This document shows positions 22,501-32,812 of a stretch of 64,000 nucleotides of DNA, piece by piece. This stretch comes from Chrysophaeum taylorii (Eukaryota; Sar; Pelagophyceae; Pelagomonadales; Pelagomonadaceae): contig JAQMWT010000054.1 of the NCBI GenBank assembly GCA_029834535.1, positions 1 to 64,000 of the forward strand, written 5' to 3'. Below the pieces are notes generated by a model, which was not told the DNA's origin, ran no database searches, and saw nothing but the letters and a program-made list of their open reading frames with translations. Made by a program: the position numbers and the translations under genes. How positions within the stretch are numbered: position 1 is the stretch's first letter; each line of letters begins with the position of its first letter.

Positions 22501-22909
22501 AGATGCCCAAAGACGTGCCACAAATTTTCACAACACTCACCATTCTAGTGACTCTCAGGCTATAAAAGCCGTTCAGGTCATTGCCAGCCCGGGACATCAC
22601 CCTTCAGATGTGCCCTACCGCAAGTTTTGTGTGGATTGTACCTTACATAAAAAACGCTTTCCTCATCCACATCATCTTACCAAGCAACCTTCCTTTGAAA
22701 AAATCTTTCAACCTGGTGAAGCCTGGGCATGCGATGGTGGTTACGTATCTGTCCTATCCGAATGGGGCTCTTTTCGACACATTTTAGTTTTCAAATGTCT
22801 CATCTCTAAATTTTTGTTGGTGTACTTTTGTCGTACTACTAATGCTAGCGAATTTGTAATGCCCTGTTTGTTCGCAATTTTTGCTCAACCTATGTTCATA
22901 TACAATTAA
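19599..22909 (+). pseudogene. Copia copy 2: long uncharacterised region and N-terminal integrase
   Basis: Frames 19599-20144, 20132-20377 and 20462-22909. The last (815 residues) ends in an integrase: a pre-integrase finger around KFCVDCTLHKKRF with histidines before it, then the core strand WACDGGYVSVLSEWG with the first catalytic Asp. About 700 residues before it match nothing I recognise; a protease would be expected here, and a GRHTGGD stretch is only a weak candidate. Broken. Confidence 0.65.
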
Positions 22910-22989
22910 AGCAGATTTATTTTGGCTCTTTTATACCCTATTCATCTCGACACATTACCACTCCCTTCCGTGTTGAACATGGCATTAAT

Positions 22990-23391
22990 ATGTCTGCATT
23001 CCCTCCCTACTTGCATGTGTTTAATCACGAAGTAGAAGCCGCTGTCGGTCATATTGCAACTGCTGCGTCTACACGACTCCGGCATATGCTTAATGTATCC
23101 TATAAAGGTCACCCCCTAACAGATCCGGCCCCACACTACCCGTGGGCTGTTATACATGCCATTCAATCGTACAATCTCCTCCCAAATGTCTCTCTCGAAC
23201 GCATTTATAATAAAGTCCTAAGTCCCCAACAAGTTTTGTTGGACCAATGTAATGTTCCCCAACAAGACCACCTCAAACCTTTTGGTTCTGTTCGTTATTT
23301 TCGCATCTGGAATCTAATGAATTTCACAAATATGAACCTCGATGTCGTCCCTACATCTACTTATGTGGCGCTAATGTTATTAACCCTCTAG
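22990..23391 (+). pseudogene. Copia copy 2 integrase core, second half
   Basis: Continues the integrase core: PYLHVFNHEVEAAVGHIAT (position of the catalytic Glu helix), then PWAVIHAIQSYNLLPN and a copia-like end KPFGSVRYF. Part of a broken polyprotein. Confidence 0.65.
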
Positions 23392-23594
23392 TTACACCCC
23401 ATGTTAACCAGTTAGCTGATGTTGTCCTCAATCCTGAGAACGGCCAAGTCCGTGTCTCTTCTAAACTTACCTTTCCTCATCTAACTTCTAATTCTCCTCC
23501 CGATTACGAACAACATCCCCCACCAGCACCTTCACCTGAAATACCCTTTTCTGTTCAAAGCACCCCCAGTGATGCGGAGCAGAGGGGGAATGCT

Positions 23595-25055
23595 ATGTCC
23601 AACGACATTGAACACGAGAGGGGGAATCCTTCACCCCTCGCACACGCTCCTACTCCAGTTCCAGCCTGTGCTCCCGCTGCTTCTGCACCCGCTGCTTCTG
23701 TCGCCACACCTCCGGCATCTGCCGTGTCATCCAACACTTTACCCATTTTACAATCCTATCGGTCCCTATACTCCCAAGACGTCCTTCGTCTCACCCGCGG
23801 TCCTAATCACCCTCAGCCTCGTCGCAAGACTAATCTCAAGGCTGTCCTCACTCGTATTGCTTCGCCAGCCGTTGCCGCTTATAAACAAGCTGGTGGTACG
23901 CTTGCTGACTTCAAGTATGACCTCTCCAAGCAGTATATTACTTTCTGCGACCCCACCCTCCACTCCCTTCATATTGCTCATGGCATCCACTGGACGGCTA
24001 TGCCTCCAGAGGGGGAATTTACACAAACTCTTCATCATCATGTTCACCAAGCGCTATTCCAGTCTTCTTCTGGTATGTGTCATAGTAGCCTTTGCCATCC
24101 GTCGGCGGATGCCACTCTTGTTCATCTCCTCGACGACTTCAGCTTCTCGGACCTTCACCTTCCTCGCGCTCTTGTTCATCTAATTTCTGAACACGCTCAA
24201 GCTTTTCGAGTTCCTCCCGCTCAATATGCTTATGCTTTGCTAACGCCCCATTCTATTTTGGATCATAACGATGCTTCTTATGGTGCCTCCGAACCTCACC
24301 TCTCCGCCATTGAAGACTACATCACTGTGCAGTCTCATTACATTGATGCACACCTTGGAGATGACCCTCTACTAGTTATTCAACTTGTCGAAGCTCCCGA
24401 TCCCGATCATACTAACGCTATTGTGGATTCTTACACGATCATCCACCTTACTCATGCTCAAGATCCCAGCACTGTTGGTCCGGACGAATATAAAATTCAA
24501 GTCAAGGAAATCAAGATTGATGAATATGAGTTGACATGGCTCAAAGGTCTTTCTGATGCTGATCGCAAGGCTTATATCTCCGCTATTTCCAAGGAGATTT
24601 TTGATATTGTCAAATTTGGCTGTTTTGAACTATCGTTGCCTATGGTCAATTCCAAGCCTATTAATACCCGGCTGGTATTACGTATAAAGACCAACGCTGC
24701 CGGCGAATGCATCAAACATAAAGCGAGACTGGTCCTACGGGGATTCTTAGCTTCCCTGGGCACCGACTTTTTTAACACATTTAGTCCAATGGCGCAGCTC
24801 ACTGGTATCCGTTGTGTTCTGGCGCTCGCAGCCCACCTCCGACTTCCCGTCTACCACATAGATGTGCCTAATGCGTTTGTTCAAGCCCCTATAGATTCTC
24901 CTGTCTGTGTTAAATTGCAACAAGGTATTCACCTACTGGATCCTGAAGATGCAAAATACCAAGGACTCTCCCAAGACTACTCAAATCTCTTTATGGATTA
25001 CGACAGAGTCCTGCACTTTGGAACCAAACCACAAATGGCTTCTTCGACACGCTAG
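23595..25055 (+). pseudogene. Copia copy 2 linker and RT, N-terminal part
   Basis: Pro/Ala-rich linker, then the copia-type RT start: WLKGLSDADRKAYISAISKE (the usual W..A...E block), KARLVLRGF, the FSPMAQLTGIRCVLALAAH block and the VYHIDVPNAFVQAPID catalytic motif region (DV-x-NAF). Typical RVT_2-type RT of Ty1/copia. Confidence 0.8.
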
Positions 25056-25135
25056 GCTATCAACGCTTTCGAACAGATACCTGCATCTATGCCAAAGTCC
25101 AATCCGACGCTACGTTTTTACTTTGTACTTTATCA

Positions 25136-26311
25136 GTGGATGATGTTGTTATCATCTGTACATCGGAAAGTCTACGTCGTGAATTCCAACAAGCTATAAA
25201 GAAGGAATATTCTGTTAACAACTTTGAAGAAGTTCATACTCTCCTAGGTATGCGAATAACTCGCACTACCGATGGCTCCATCTCACTTGATTGCCAAGCT
25301 AAGATTGATGCATTGTTTGAAGAGTATCCCATCTTAACGCAGTTACGTCCCACATCAACCCCTATGTCCCCTTCAACTATATATAAAACTGGAGAGCCAT
25401 CCTCTGATATGGACAAGTTCATCCAACACACCTTCTCCACCTTACTCGGCAAGCTCACTTTTGTACAGTTGGCCTGTCGCCCTGATTTATCACAAAGCCT
25501 CAGTCGCTGTTCCCGAGGAATGCACAATCCAGCATATTTGCACGTCCAAGTATTAACAGGAACTCTTCGCTATTTGCGCAAACCTGAAAATCGCAATCTT
25601 CGACTATGGTACTACTCTGGTTCTTCCGCTCTAATGGACCATCTTAGATTTCTCATCGGCAATCGTACCGATATGGCAACCATGTTGGACTACACTAAAG
25701 AACAAGTGGATTCAGGTAATTTTGATCCACTGGTCGCGTTCGTCGACGCTGATAATGCTCCATCTTATGAACAAGATCGCAAATCTACAACTGGTTACGC
25801 TATTTTTTTATTTGGTTCCCTCATCACTTGGAAGTCCAAACTACAGCCTATCACAGCTACTTCCACGCATGAGAGTGAACTTATTGCCCTCAATATGTGT
25901 GCTGATGATGTGGTCTGGTTACGTACACTGTTAACGGAGATGGCTTTTGCTATAAACCAGCAATACTATCCTCGCCAACCTCCAGGGAAAGATTTGTTAT
26001 TAGATTACGATGCTCATGACAACCCTCTCCCATCAGACATGTCATTTATGCGCAACAGTCCTATACTCGGAGACTCTGCTTCTGCCATCCACCTGTCGAA
26101 TAATCCGGATAGTGCAACCAAAGCCAAAGCCATTAGCACACGCTGGTTTCGTATTCGTGGCTATGTTCACTTAAGACGTATTCGCCTGCACCATGTTTCT
26201 GGCACCAAAAATATCGCTGATGGACTCACTAAACCCTTTGGTGCTCCTCTCTTCACTAGATTTCGCACGTTACTTGGTCTACAACAACCCATAGCCCAGC
26301 AAGATACTTAA
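25136..26311 (+). pseudogene. Copia copy 2 RT C-terminal part and RNase H
   Basis: Begins at the VDD catalytic box (VDDVVIICTSES), continues LLGMRITR, then RNase H (LVAFVDADNA, DRKSTTGYAIFLFG, ATSTHESELIALN) and the family-typical end HHVSGTKNIADGLTKPFG. Diagnostic for Ty1/copia. Confidence 0.88.
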
Positions 26312-26394
26312 TCATTACCCTGTACTATGTCCGCAATGACATTAAACTAGCCCTCACAGAAAACGGCAATTGCGGCTCGTTGAAAACATAATAT

Positions 26395-28404
26395 GTGATC
26401 TCCATAAAATGTGATCTCCATAAAATGAACCCAGCCGAGACCAAGGACGCCGCGAGCCGACGATACTCAGTATTGAATCGTGGGCGTGGTGGAATATCTG
26501 CACTGTCCTCACCCTTCAATGCTCTGAATCCGGCACTTGCTCCTATTGGCTCTCCCAATAGCCGTAAACGACCGTCGTATCTCTCTGTTGCTCAAGGAAC
26601 TAAAACACCGGTGACCCCCACGTCAAGATCAACTCGACGACATAATACTGACACTCCTGTTAAAAGCACAGAGTACTATTTGTTGAAACATTTCAAATTC
26701 GACGTTATGGCGATGATGTCTGGGAACGTTCTTTCGCTTGGTACTCAAACAACAAATCTCCTGTTACCGTCACCTAAGGATCCACAATGTTGGTCTCAGC
26801 CCATCCAACAGCTGCTCACTGACGCACAACAGAACAGCAACGTTGATAATCTTCATTTCTTGAGTTCCCTCCTGTGTCTAAAGACCAAACGTGTGCGCAA
26901 TGCTCCTAACATACCGGCAAACGAGGGTATTCGATTGCATCGATACCCACCCATTAACGGCGTTGTCAAAGTACATGTGTTGTGCACCAAATGCTTCAAT
27001 AAAACCGACGCACCGGGTACGCCGCTTGTTCTCGCTATTTGTACTGAAGACGAAGTTTAATCGGACGAAATTGCAACAGTCATCGAAGAACACTTGTCGT
27101 CAGAACAACATGCCTCGCACTGCTCCGATGTGCCCCGTCCAATTTTCCTTTTGATCTGCGCTATGTGTAATCTGTCGCTACATGGGACTGCCTTAACTAG
27201 GAATCGTCTTCATTCGTTTCATCTTTCATGTCATAATGACCCAGCTGCCCACATGCGAGCCATCATCCTGCGCTTGGGAAAGTCTATTCCAATAAATAAG
27301 ATACTCAAAGATGCGCTCATTAAATGCGTGGCTACTCACAATCTTAACGCTTCTAAAATAATAGTAAACCCAGACGACCACTCACCCCTTTTGCTACAGC
27401 TACCTCATATCTCTATCGTTAATATCGAAATCCTTGTATCGGCTTGGTCATTACTACAGTCCGTCGAAGCTAAAGTCTGCATTGTTACAAACCCGGATGA
27501 GTTGCTTGCTGTTCTCATTGAAGGTTTCGTTAATGATGTTTCTCACCAGCTTAATGATACTTCTCACGAGATGTTACCGCCAATGTTGGACTACTTCCTT
27601 AAGTTAGCCCCAGAGCATCAAACTGCTTTCAAAAATGTACTTATCCAAGTTGGTTATCCCTCTGCCATAATAGACGCATTTTCGGACACTAAATTGTCTG
27701 AAGTCAAACCAGCACAAGTTGGACCTACTACAGATGTACCTCCTGACAACGTACATGAAACTTTGCGACTTTTAAGAGAAGAAATACAATCACTGTCTTT
27801 GCACATCGCCAAGAGTGATAAGCAATCTTTAGAACGAGATCAACGACTTTCCGATGCTTTGGAAACCATCACCCAACTCAAAAATGCTAACGATGCTCTT
27901 AACGCGCAAGTGACCGAGAACACAAAACACGTGTCACTCTTAGACAATATGCTCTCTAGCTACCAGATGCACTAGGATACTACATTGTCTACCCTTGCTG
28001 TCTTAGCTCATGTGATTTCTAAATCCTTAATCACTTCTGTTGAGCAGTCTCCTCCAAATACTTTTGAGGAGGCACAGCAAAACATAATCGAAGATACAGC
28101 TGCTGGCTTACATACTGCCTTGTCTGATGCACAGGATCATGTTATTCCTGCAACAGATTTGCACACTCTAACACATGCTGCGGCTATGTCCTATTTGTCT
28201 TGTGTCATGTCACCACTTGCTGATCTCAGTGATGCGACAACTATAAATAACACCACATCTAACGACCAGTTCGGAGACCATGACACTTCCTCTCCAGAAT
28301 TAAAGAAACTCGAAGACAATAGTGATGATGAGTTGGACCACACATCTGATGTTGTGGATGCTATTTCACTACGTAATGTAACAACACGTCCAACTTCCTC
28401 CTAA
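26395..28404 (+). pseudogene. Extra ORFs between RNase H and 3' LTR of copia copy 2
   Basis: Three frames of 221, 293 and 139 residues (26395-27060, 27094-27975, 27985-28404) fill 2 kb where an ordinary copia element has only a polypurine tract. They contain possible metal-binding clusters (VLCTKCFNK; ICAMCNLSLHG with FHLSCH) and a C-terminal coiled coil (LRLLREEIQSLSLHIAKSD, then ALETITQLKNANDALNAQV). No signal peptide or membrane segment is visible, so an envelope role is not supported. Function unknown. Confidence 0.6.
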
Positions 28405-28539
28405 TGTTAATTGTTATGTTACCTTATCATTTATGTTGTTGTTTTATGTTTAAGTTATTCGCTGTTCTCATGTATCGTACACAAGCTTCACACTCAAGAA
28501 CGTCTGGAACGCATAAAGCCTTTCCACACGTTGAGGGGG

Positions 28540-28940
28540 TCCAGAGCGCTACACTATAATGTGTACGACACTGGAATTCCTTACTCCTTTCACACCTTTT
28601 CTACTTGAGGGTTTTCTCTCTGTAATACGGCTTTCCCTCTCTCCTTCCTTACCCTTCCGCAATTATTATTTTCATGACAATGAAGGATTAGTCTGAAGCT
28701 CTTTCCAACGTGGAGTAGGCCTCCAGGTGCGTACCGTCAGGTACGGGGTTTTCTGTTTAATTAACAGAGGCTTCGTTCCTCGTTGTCAGTGTAAACGCTT
28801 CTATGGGACCTAATGTCCTTAAGGAGCTAGAGCCTAAATCCCTACCTTGTGTAGTAGCATGTGACAAGCGGAATGGTCTGTACACGCCTAAGACTGCACG
28901 CAGTCTCTACCATGTACCCGGAGAGGGTCAAATCTCTCCA
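28540..28940 (+). repeat. 3' LTR of copia copy 2
   Basis: About 401 bp, directly after a polypurine tract (TTGAGGGGG, 28531-28539) and followed by GGTGG. About 18 substitutions and one 3 bp gap against the 5' LTR by eye. Confidence 0.87.
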
Positions 28941-28945
28941 GGTGG

Positions 28946-31900
28946 GTATAACCCGCTATTGGGCAGCCATCCTCAACACGTGGTGCGTCAGGCTAATCAA
29001 GACTGTGGCGCCGCGGTCATCAAAACGCTCGACGCTTGTTCGATTGGCGTCGAACTGTCGTGGACGACAGACGAGCTCACCAGCAAGGGGAGGCGGCAGG
29101 TTGCCTACGAGCCAAAAGAAAGAATGACTCTGTACGAGTACATCGTTCAGAACAGGGAGCATCCCCAAGCCCCGCCACCACCCGCGATGTTGCATCTGGC
29201 GAGCCCACAGACCGTGATGATGACGTGCGCGTCGTGCGGGCAAGTGGAACGCAGTGCCGCGACAATTCCGCTGCTGCACAACACACAGCCCGAAGATGCA
29301 GAAGTCGCTGACCTCTTTACGGGGCGCGCTCTCGTCCGGTGGCAGTGTGCTGGGTGCAAGACCTCGGGACTCGCCTACGTCCAGATGGTGTTGCCGACCA
29401 GAATGAACGGGGGGTCTCCGCCGCCGGCGCTGACCTTTGCCCTGGAGTGCAGTCGCGAGGAGGGGCAGGGTCTCGCCCCAAGCGAGTGCCTCGTGTTCTC
29501 CGACGAACGAGGTCAGCGGGCATACGATCTCAAGGCCGTGCGAATAGTCACCAACAACAACGACGTTCGCGTCGCCGTGCGCGACGGGCGAGACGTTCGA
29601 GTCGATTGGATGAGGAGCGGTAGCGGGTCGACGCTCGAGAAAAAAGGGCCGGAGAGCTATGAAACGTGGGGCGACGTGCCCTGGCGTGGCGAAATGCGTT
29701 TCTATTACGCCCTTGCATCCGTCGAGGATGCGTGCGGCGGGCCGAGGGGTGCTCCGAGGGGTGATCCCCGCACCGTTTCGGAAGCAGACGGCACTCCAAC
29801 AACAAGACGACGGGACTCAGCGAGGAATAGAAGACGAGGCAAGAACCCCGCCGCGCTCCCACCCGAGCAGGGCTTTGTGGCCATGTGCGGCGGTGGCGGT
29901 ACTGGCGCTCGCGCATTCCGAGATCTTCCAGTTCTACAGCCGGCGCATGAAATGGGGCTTCCATCTTGGGTCGCTGGTGCCCCATTTTCGAGACGAACGT
30001 GGTCTCAACGCGCGGACCATGACGGCCGTGGTCCTCGCGACCATTCTCAACGTCATCGGTCGCTACAATGCGGCAAGCCCGATAGACGGGGGCCCTTTGT
30101 ACAAAGCCTTCCTGGACCACACAACTCCGAAGGACGTTCTGAAAACGACAATCGCCTCCATGTAGACCGCCCTCAGTTTCGGGATGGGACCTCGAATACC
30201 GCACGACGTGCTCTGTGGCTCGCGCGTGGGGAATTCATGTCAATGCCGGCAAAGTGCCCAGCACGTGACCGGGGGGACACACGAGTACGTCCACCGGGTC
30301 ACCGTCCCACTACCAGTGCCTGGCGAGAATCCGGGCGGAGACGAGGCCGCAAAAATCGCGGCCGCGCTCGTCGGGCAGTGCGCGAATTGTGAGACGAGGC
30401 GGACCCTGCTCGAGCCATCGGACGGGGCGTTGTTTGTCGAATACGAGCCGACGGTGACCGGGCAGGCTGCCCAGAGCGTGCGTCTACCTCTCACCCTCAC
30501 GCTCCAAGCCCACGGCGACATGCGGCACGACGAGCGCCGCACGGATTACAAGCTCACGTGCGTCGTCGTGCCGATATTCTACACGGACAGAACGAACGCC
30601 GGCGATACGAACGCACGGGAGTAGGCGACTGATGACATCGACGTAGAAGCGCGGAATGAGGCGCTTCGCCGTTTAGAAGGGAAGCTCGGTGACGCTAAAA
30701 CCAACGACATTTTTGGCCCGCGGAAGTACGCCGTCGTCGGGAGGGCCAGAGTGGGTGGCGAATGGGTGCGCTACGACATCGGCCTGCCGGCGTCCATCAT
30801 CGACCCGGGCCCGTTGTCAGCGTGCGAGCAGCAGATTCTGTTGACGCCAACTGGCCACGGCGTCGTCCGCATCTCCGCAGATGCTGTCGACGTCGATCGT
30901 CGCGACGCCCACCTCGTCGTATACGAGGCCCAGAGTCCCCGCAATCGCGACGCTCGAAACGCGCTCGCCCGCGTCGCTCCTAGGGCGACCTACGGCAATG
31001 TGCGCGAGGTCCTACAGGCCGCGGGATTCAAGATGGATCCCCTCGAGAGTCGGAAAACAAAGCGAAACTCGCGGCGCTTTCGGCTGCGACCTCGAAACAG
31101 TTCGGAGAGGTTTTTGTGCGAGCACGTCTATTTCAAGCCCCTGGGGCCTATCAACACGGGCATCACCAACAGGCGCGGCAATCATCGTGCCGATAACGTG
31201 CTTGTCGCTTTGGCGAGCGTTCCAGATTTATTTTGCCGCGGCGAACACTAACCAACTTTTGCTACTCTTAAAGACAGGTTCACACAACCCTAAACTGCCG
31301 TTCGAAGGCTCAAAAGCGACCTGCGCGGGCGTGGCCGCGGCCTTCCTGACCAAGGTCATGTCAAAAATGGTAGGGTCACTGCCCTTCGGACGACCGGTTT
31401 CCCCAGCCGACGGCACGGACTTTGTCGACGCGCTCATCGCGCTATCGATGGGGTCGCAAAGGAGCGCTCGTTTCGTCGTGACGCCCAAAGGTTCCGCCCA
31501 CGCCGGCGCGCTGTGCCAGCACGCGCTCACCCGCGTGATCAGAGACACGCGCTCGGTGAATTTCGAAAACGGGCGTCATTCGCCGCTCGCGCGCTTTTTC
31601 CACTCAACGGTGGAGATACGCGTCAATTCTCATCGAAATTGCGCTTCAAGTGGCGGCAGGTGCGAGCTGTGTGAGAAAAGATCCGGGTGCATTCAGCGCG
31701 TGGCGTGCTTCCCCGTAGTTGCTCCCCGCGATGGAGGCGCCGTGCAACTCTCGCAATTGCTCACCCATCGAAGTGTAGCACATCGAGACGACGTGCCCTA
31801 CGAGTTCGCCTTCTGCGGCGAGAGCGAGAGCACCACTGCTATGGAAGATCTCGAGATCAAAGAGTGGCCCGAAGGGGCGCTGTGTGTGAGCATCACACAC

Positions 31901-32812
31901 AGCGCTGTGGGAGAGGAGGAAGACCAAGAAGACGCCGTCGACGAGAACATGGACTCCTCGGCGACTCCAAAAATGGTGATTGACGAGGAATTCACCACCG
32001 TCGGCAACGCACCGGCAAAAACATTCAAGCTGCGATCCGTGACGGTGGGGGGTCTATGGGGCTCCAAATGTTATTACAAAGACAAAGACGGCGCGATCTA
32101 CATGCACGACAACGGCGTGCACTCGAAAACTGACGACGCTGGCTGGTCGGCCCAGCTCCTCGAATCACTCGCTCCCAACGTCGAGCTCGTCATTTACGAT
32201 CGCGAATATGGTCTCAACCTCACGCAGATCATACGGGACGCGCAAAAAAGGCACGAGTTGCCGAAAGTGCCGGCCTCACCGCGCCGCTGGGAGAACAAGA
32301 TCTACACGCTGCGCAAGCAATGTGGATTGCGCGTGCCCAATTTATGGATAGAGGAGAACGACGACGGGCAAATAAGCTCGTTCGAGGAGACCGACCTCGC
32401 CGACAGGGAGTACGACGAGGAGGAAGAGAGAGCTGAAGGATGGCGCGACGGCGAACAAGAAAGATTAGCGATCCTCGAGCAGAATCACAGCGACTTGAAC
32501 GCCAGTGTGATTGCCTTGCAGGACGAAAGCAATGAATTGAAAAACAAGCTCCTTGCGAATCAATCAGAGGCGCGTCTACAGTAGCTTATAGACCACGATC
32601 ATACTCACCGTCTGTTCATTGCGCAGATCCTCGAATGCCTCAAAACACTCACGTCGACGGGCGCAAATCGAGAAGAAGAAGTACCGATGGCGAGCGGGCG
32701 CCCGAGAACCAAGGGGGGCACCCTCACGGCAGGTTCGAGTCCAACGGTGTCGGAAGGAGAGGAGGACCCGCCAAAGCTAAAAGGTAGAGTCGCATCATCG
32801 CGCGTCGTGTAA
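28946..32812 (+). pseudogene. Relic with three tandem USP-like (ubiquitin-specific protease) modules
   Basis: GC-rich coding-like DNA right of copia copy 2. Module 1 (about 28.99-29.72 kb): QDCGAAVIKTLDAC like a USP Cys box, two CxxC pairs (CASC, CAGC), then YDLKAV and FYYALA. Module 2 (about 29.9-30.95 kb): GLNARTMTAVVLATILNVI, CANC, YKLTCVVV, KYAVVGRARVGGEWVRYD, LVVYEA. Module 3 (about 31.3-32.15 kb): ATCAGVAAAFLTKVM, CELC, WPEGALCVSITHS, LRSVTVGGLWGSKCYY. An acidic coiled coil follows. The order Cys box, zinc ribbon, then a strand in the place of GHYxAYxR is that of USPs, but the catalytic His position is lost (SKCYY where GHY is expected) and only module 3 keeps a TC pair. The reading is interrupted several times, so I call it a pseudogene. 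Family assignment is by eye. Confidence 0.45.

Larger units (their letters stand above)
16950..28940 (+). mobile_element. Ty1/copia LTR retrotransposon, copy 2 (12 kb)
   Basis: Complete from LTR to LTR with a perfect 5 bp target duplication GGTGG (16945-16949 and 28941-28945). Order: LTR, initiator tRNA-Met primer site, gag-like frame, a long uncharacterised stretch, integrase, copia-type RT, RNase H, three further frames and LTR. Integrase before RT defines Ty1/copia. The LTRs differ at about 4-5% of positions by eye, so the insertion is moderately old. Coding is broken in at least five places. At 12 kb it is more than twice the usual copia length of about 5 kb. Confidence 0.92.

Noticed and set aside
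26395-28404. Envelope-like gene at the 3' end of copia copy 2
   Set aside because: No signal peptide, membrane segment or furin-type site; only Cys/His clusters and a coiled coil.
29077-30204. Minus-strand frames opposite the USP-like relic
   Set aside because: Arg/Ser/Ala-rich shadows of GC-rich DNA without motifs; the plus strand carries the CxxC pairs and USP-like strands.
28946-32812. Reassignment of UAG as a sense codon, because UAG is prominent among the stops inside the USP-like relic
   Set aside because: The relic also changes frame and has other stops, and an apparently intact host gene at 51546-53987 ends in UAG. Pseudogene decay explains it.
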